From: Gnetum montanum
Lineage: Eukaryota; Streptophyta; Gnetopsida; Gnetales; Gnetaceae
Reading direction: 5' to 3'
NCBI GenBank assembly: GCA_015680685.1
Contig: MNCI01004661.1
Location: 363,476-427,475, forward strand
DNA length: 64,000 nucleotides
The notes beneath the pieces are model-generated. The model did no database searches. It was not told where the DNA came from and saw only the letters and a program-made list of their open reading frames with translations. This document shows positions 61,879 to 64,000 of the stretch, piece after piece. Numbering within the stretch: position 1 is the stretch's first letter; every line of letters starts with the position of its first letter. Both the position numbers and the translations under genes were made by a program.

Positions 61879-63940
61879 TGATGAGCGGTGAGGTACTCCT
61901 ACACCCAACCATATGAATCACTAAGGTGTTCAAGTGTGATCTGGTCAAATTCTATGGACCTATAGTTCTCTAGTGCACTAATTCTCTAGGAAGTGAAATG
62001 GGCGTTGAGAACATTCATTGTCTTCCCAACTACACTTGAAAAGATCAAGGATATGGTTTAAGTGTAATTGAGACACATGATTTTTATTATTTTTATGTTT
62101 TATAAATTTAATTACCTACAAGAAGAATGAAAGGTAGAGTAATTTAAGATCTAGTTTATTTACTACCTAACTAGCCTAACACAAGTACCCGTTCCCACTT
62201 TCCAAACACATTCTGAACATGTATAGCACTGTTGGGATACCAAAGATTAAGCATTTCTTGGTTACCAAGAGCTACACGTATGCTCAAGGTGGTCATGCTT
62301 ATGTTCATTAACAACTGGAAATTAATTACTTAATTAAAGTGCATTAAAGTGAAGTGCATGAGAATAAAGTGCATGAATATTAAATGCATCAAGGAAACAT
62401 TAATCTAGTCTCAGTGTTGTAAGGATGATTAAAAGGGTTCATTTTTATTCCCGTCACTACTGTGCTCAGGTACATCAGTGTTTGAATAAAGATATGTATA
62501 CACTCACACTTCTGTTGTAGGAACTTAGAAAATATTCTAACTTTGGAGAAAAAAAACTACAAGAGCTTCACTATCTACGATAAAAACTATGAAAAACTTC
62601 TCCCAAATTGTGAGCCCAAGAGCTATATTTATAGGCTAGCATACGCCTTGCGGTATTGGATATTCGACATCATGTCCTAGGCTCTAACATCAGGTATCTG
62701 ATGTCGAGGCTCTAATATCGGATATCCAATATTATAGCTAGTCAAGTGATGACTCATCATACCCCCATGACTGAATGAAAACTTGTCCTCAAGTGAAGAA
62801 GAGGAGGAACAAGTTCCTTACAAAATATTAGGAGGGTATGGAATTATTGACTGACGTACAAACTGACTCAGATGAAACAACAGATTTTGAGTGCCCAAGT
62901 GTATGGATTCACAATCTTTTACAAAAATGGGTGTTCATGATAAGAGAAGTGAATACCCTGAATAAAATTGACATCCAATGCCTCTTAGCAACTAAAGAAA
63001 GAGAGAGAAGATCCAATGATCATGAATGGTCCATGTTGTATGATACTTCTGCATCATCCTTGGTGAAGATAGTCCTACTTCCAGTTCATGCTTTCCAATG
63101 CAATCACAACAAAATCATGAATTAGTATGTAATGTTTAACACATAGCTAGTAAGTACATTGTCTTGTCAGTGATTACACTCATCTAGGTTGTGATTGTGG
63201 TAGATCGATTCCTTTAGGAGTGTTAGCGGGAAGATTGAAAAATAGGGTAAAATAGATAAGTGTTCCATTAAATTTGAAAAAGTTCACGTAGGATGAAATG
63301 CTTGAAGAGGATGTAAGAATTCACAATAGTAATAATAAAAGGTTTCACTGAAAAATGTTGTGAAGATGTGCATAATTGGATGTCACTAATTAGGTAAACA
63401 AAAGGATTCAATTGTAAGAGTGTCTAAGGATAAAGAACTTAACTAATCCAACCAAAAGATATGCAAGTGGGTCCTCCCCAAAGTAGGCATAGGCCTTTTA
63501 TTATCCTTGCATAACTTCAAACTGAGGAGTCCATGGGCTCCATGGATGATTAATGGTTATGGAAGTTTAAGTACAAAAACATAGAAGAAACCACCTAAGA
63601 ATTTCAGCACATCAAACCAGGACATCGAACAAGAATATGAAATTAGTAGTGAGGTAAAACATGGAAAGCATAAATGGATGAGAGAGAGTGAAATGGAGTT
63701 CCTGATTAGGGTTACATGAAGTTCCTTGTGAATTTTATGGTTAAATGACTTGATAAGATCCATCCTTAGTCAAGACCAAACCAACCACATTCAATGACTT
63801 CTCATTGCCATTCTAAGACTAGTCCACCTCCCTGAGACACAAGAGTGCTCCCATAGAACAACCATCATTCCTTATTAGAGAAGAAAAGAGAAGTAGAAAA
63901 TGAGGAAGGACCTTCATTAGAGGGGACCTTTAGGCATAGG
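61879..63940 (-). mobile_element. Family A element A5 (left LTR and partial interior)
   Basis: The left LTR is 61879-62759 (TGATGAGCG to GACTCATCA), followed by the reversed polypurine tract (ATGGGGGTA) at 62760-62768. The interior holds the conserved non-coding block near 63470 (GTGGGTCCTCCCCAAAGTAG) also found in A1 and A2. I see no intact ORF; 62838-63125 is not recognised. The copy is interrupted by another LTR at 63941. The left target duplication would be AGAAT (61874-61878); its partner is not in the window. Confidence 0.8.
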
Positions 63941-64000
63941 TGATGAGACGCGACTTGCACTAGGCTACGATATCGCGTCTTCTCCTGCGATATCGCGTAC
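63941..64000 (+). mobile_element. Start of another family A LTR (window edge)
   Basis: The last 60 bp begin TGATGAGACGCGAC and contain two GATATCGCG palindromes, the U3 start of a plus-strand family A LTR. It sits inside A5. The candidate target duplication is ATAGG at 63936-63940. Confidence 0.65.

Overview
The window is nuclear DNA of a land plant. Spliced genes, a plant-type HIRA, an amino acid permease (AAP) relative and dense nested retrotransposons all point that way. The cytochrome P450 resembles the CYP716B group that is expanded in conifers, so a gymnosperm is my best guess. That last step is inference; nothing in the window proves it.

Layout. (1) About 1-9.66 kb is a full-length LTR retrotransposon (A1) with a perfect AACAT target duplication. 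It carries a 3.2-kb insert holding host-gene fragments (a PPR repeat and a condensin CAP-G-like piece). (2) 9.66-13.1 kb holds decayed retroelement and LINE sequence. (3) 13.1-30.7 kb is a gene island: a small secreted LysM protein (+), a complete four-exon P450 (-), a 5'-truncated amino acid permease (+), an unexplained GC-rich island, and a complete ten-exon HIRA histone chaperone (-) encoding 986 residues. (4) 30.7-64 kb is a sea of nested transposons. One very old LINE lies between about 32.4 and 49.55 kb. It is split by an LTR element with an inactivated CCR4-type deadenylase copy inside, a solo LTR, and a second full-length family A element (A2). Beyond 49.55 kb come the reverse transcriptase, RNase H and integrase remnant of an autonomous relative, an older plus-strand family A element (A3), a solo LTR inside A3, and two more family A insertions that run to the window end.

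Family A (my label) has LTRs of about 850-920 bp that start TGATGAG and end CATCA, a primer-binding site similar to the tRNA-Asp type used by Athila/Tat Ty3-gypsy elements, gag, and an extra 3' ORF with a coiled coil and a conserved Pro/Glu tail. A1 and A2 contain no visible pol and look non-autonomous. A decayed autonomous partner sits beside A2. Each LTR has an array of short palindromes upstream of its TATA box. The palindrome core is GATATC in most copies but GTATAC in others.

Only HIRA, the P450 and the LysM gene look intact. Exon boundaries were set by hand from splice signals and reading-frame continuity; the HIRA exons sum to 987 codons exactly and the P450 exons to 491. Nothing here was checked against a database.
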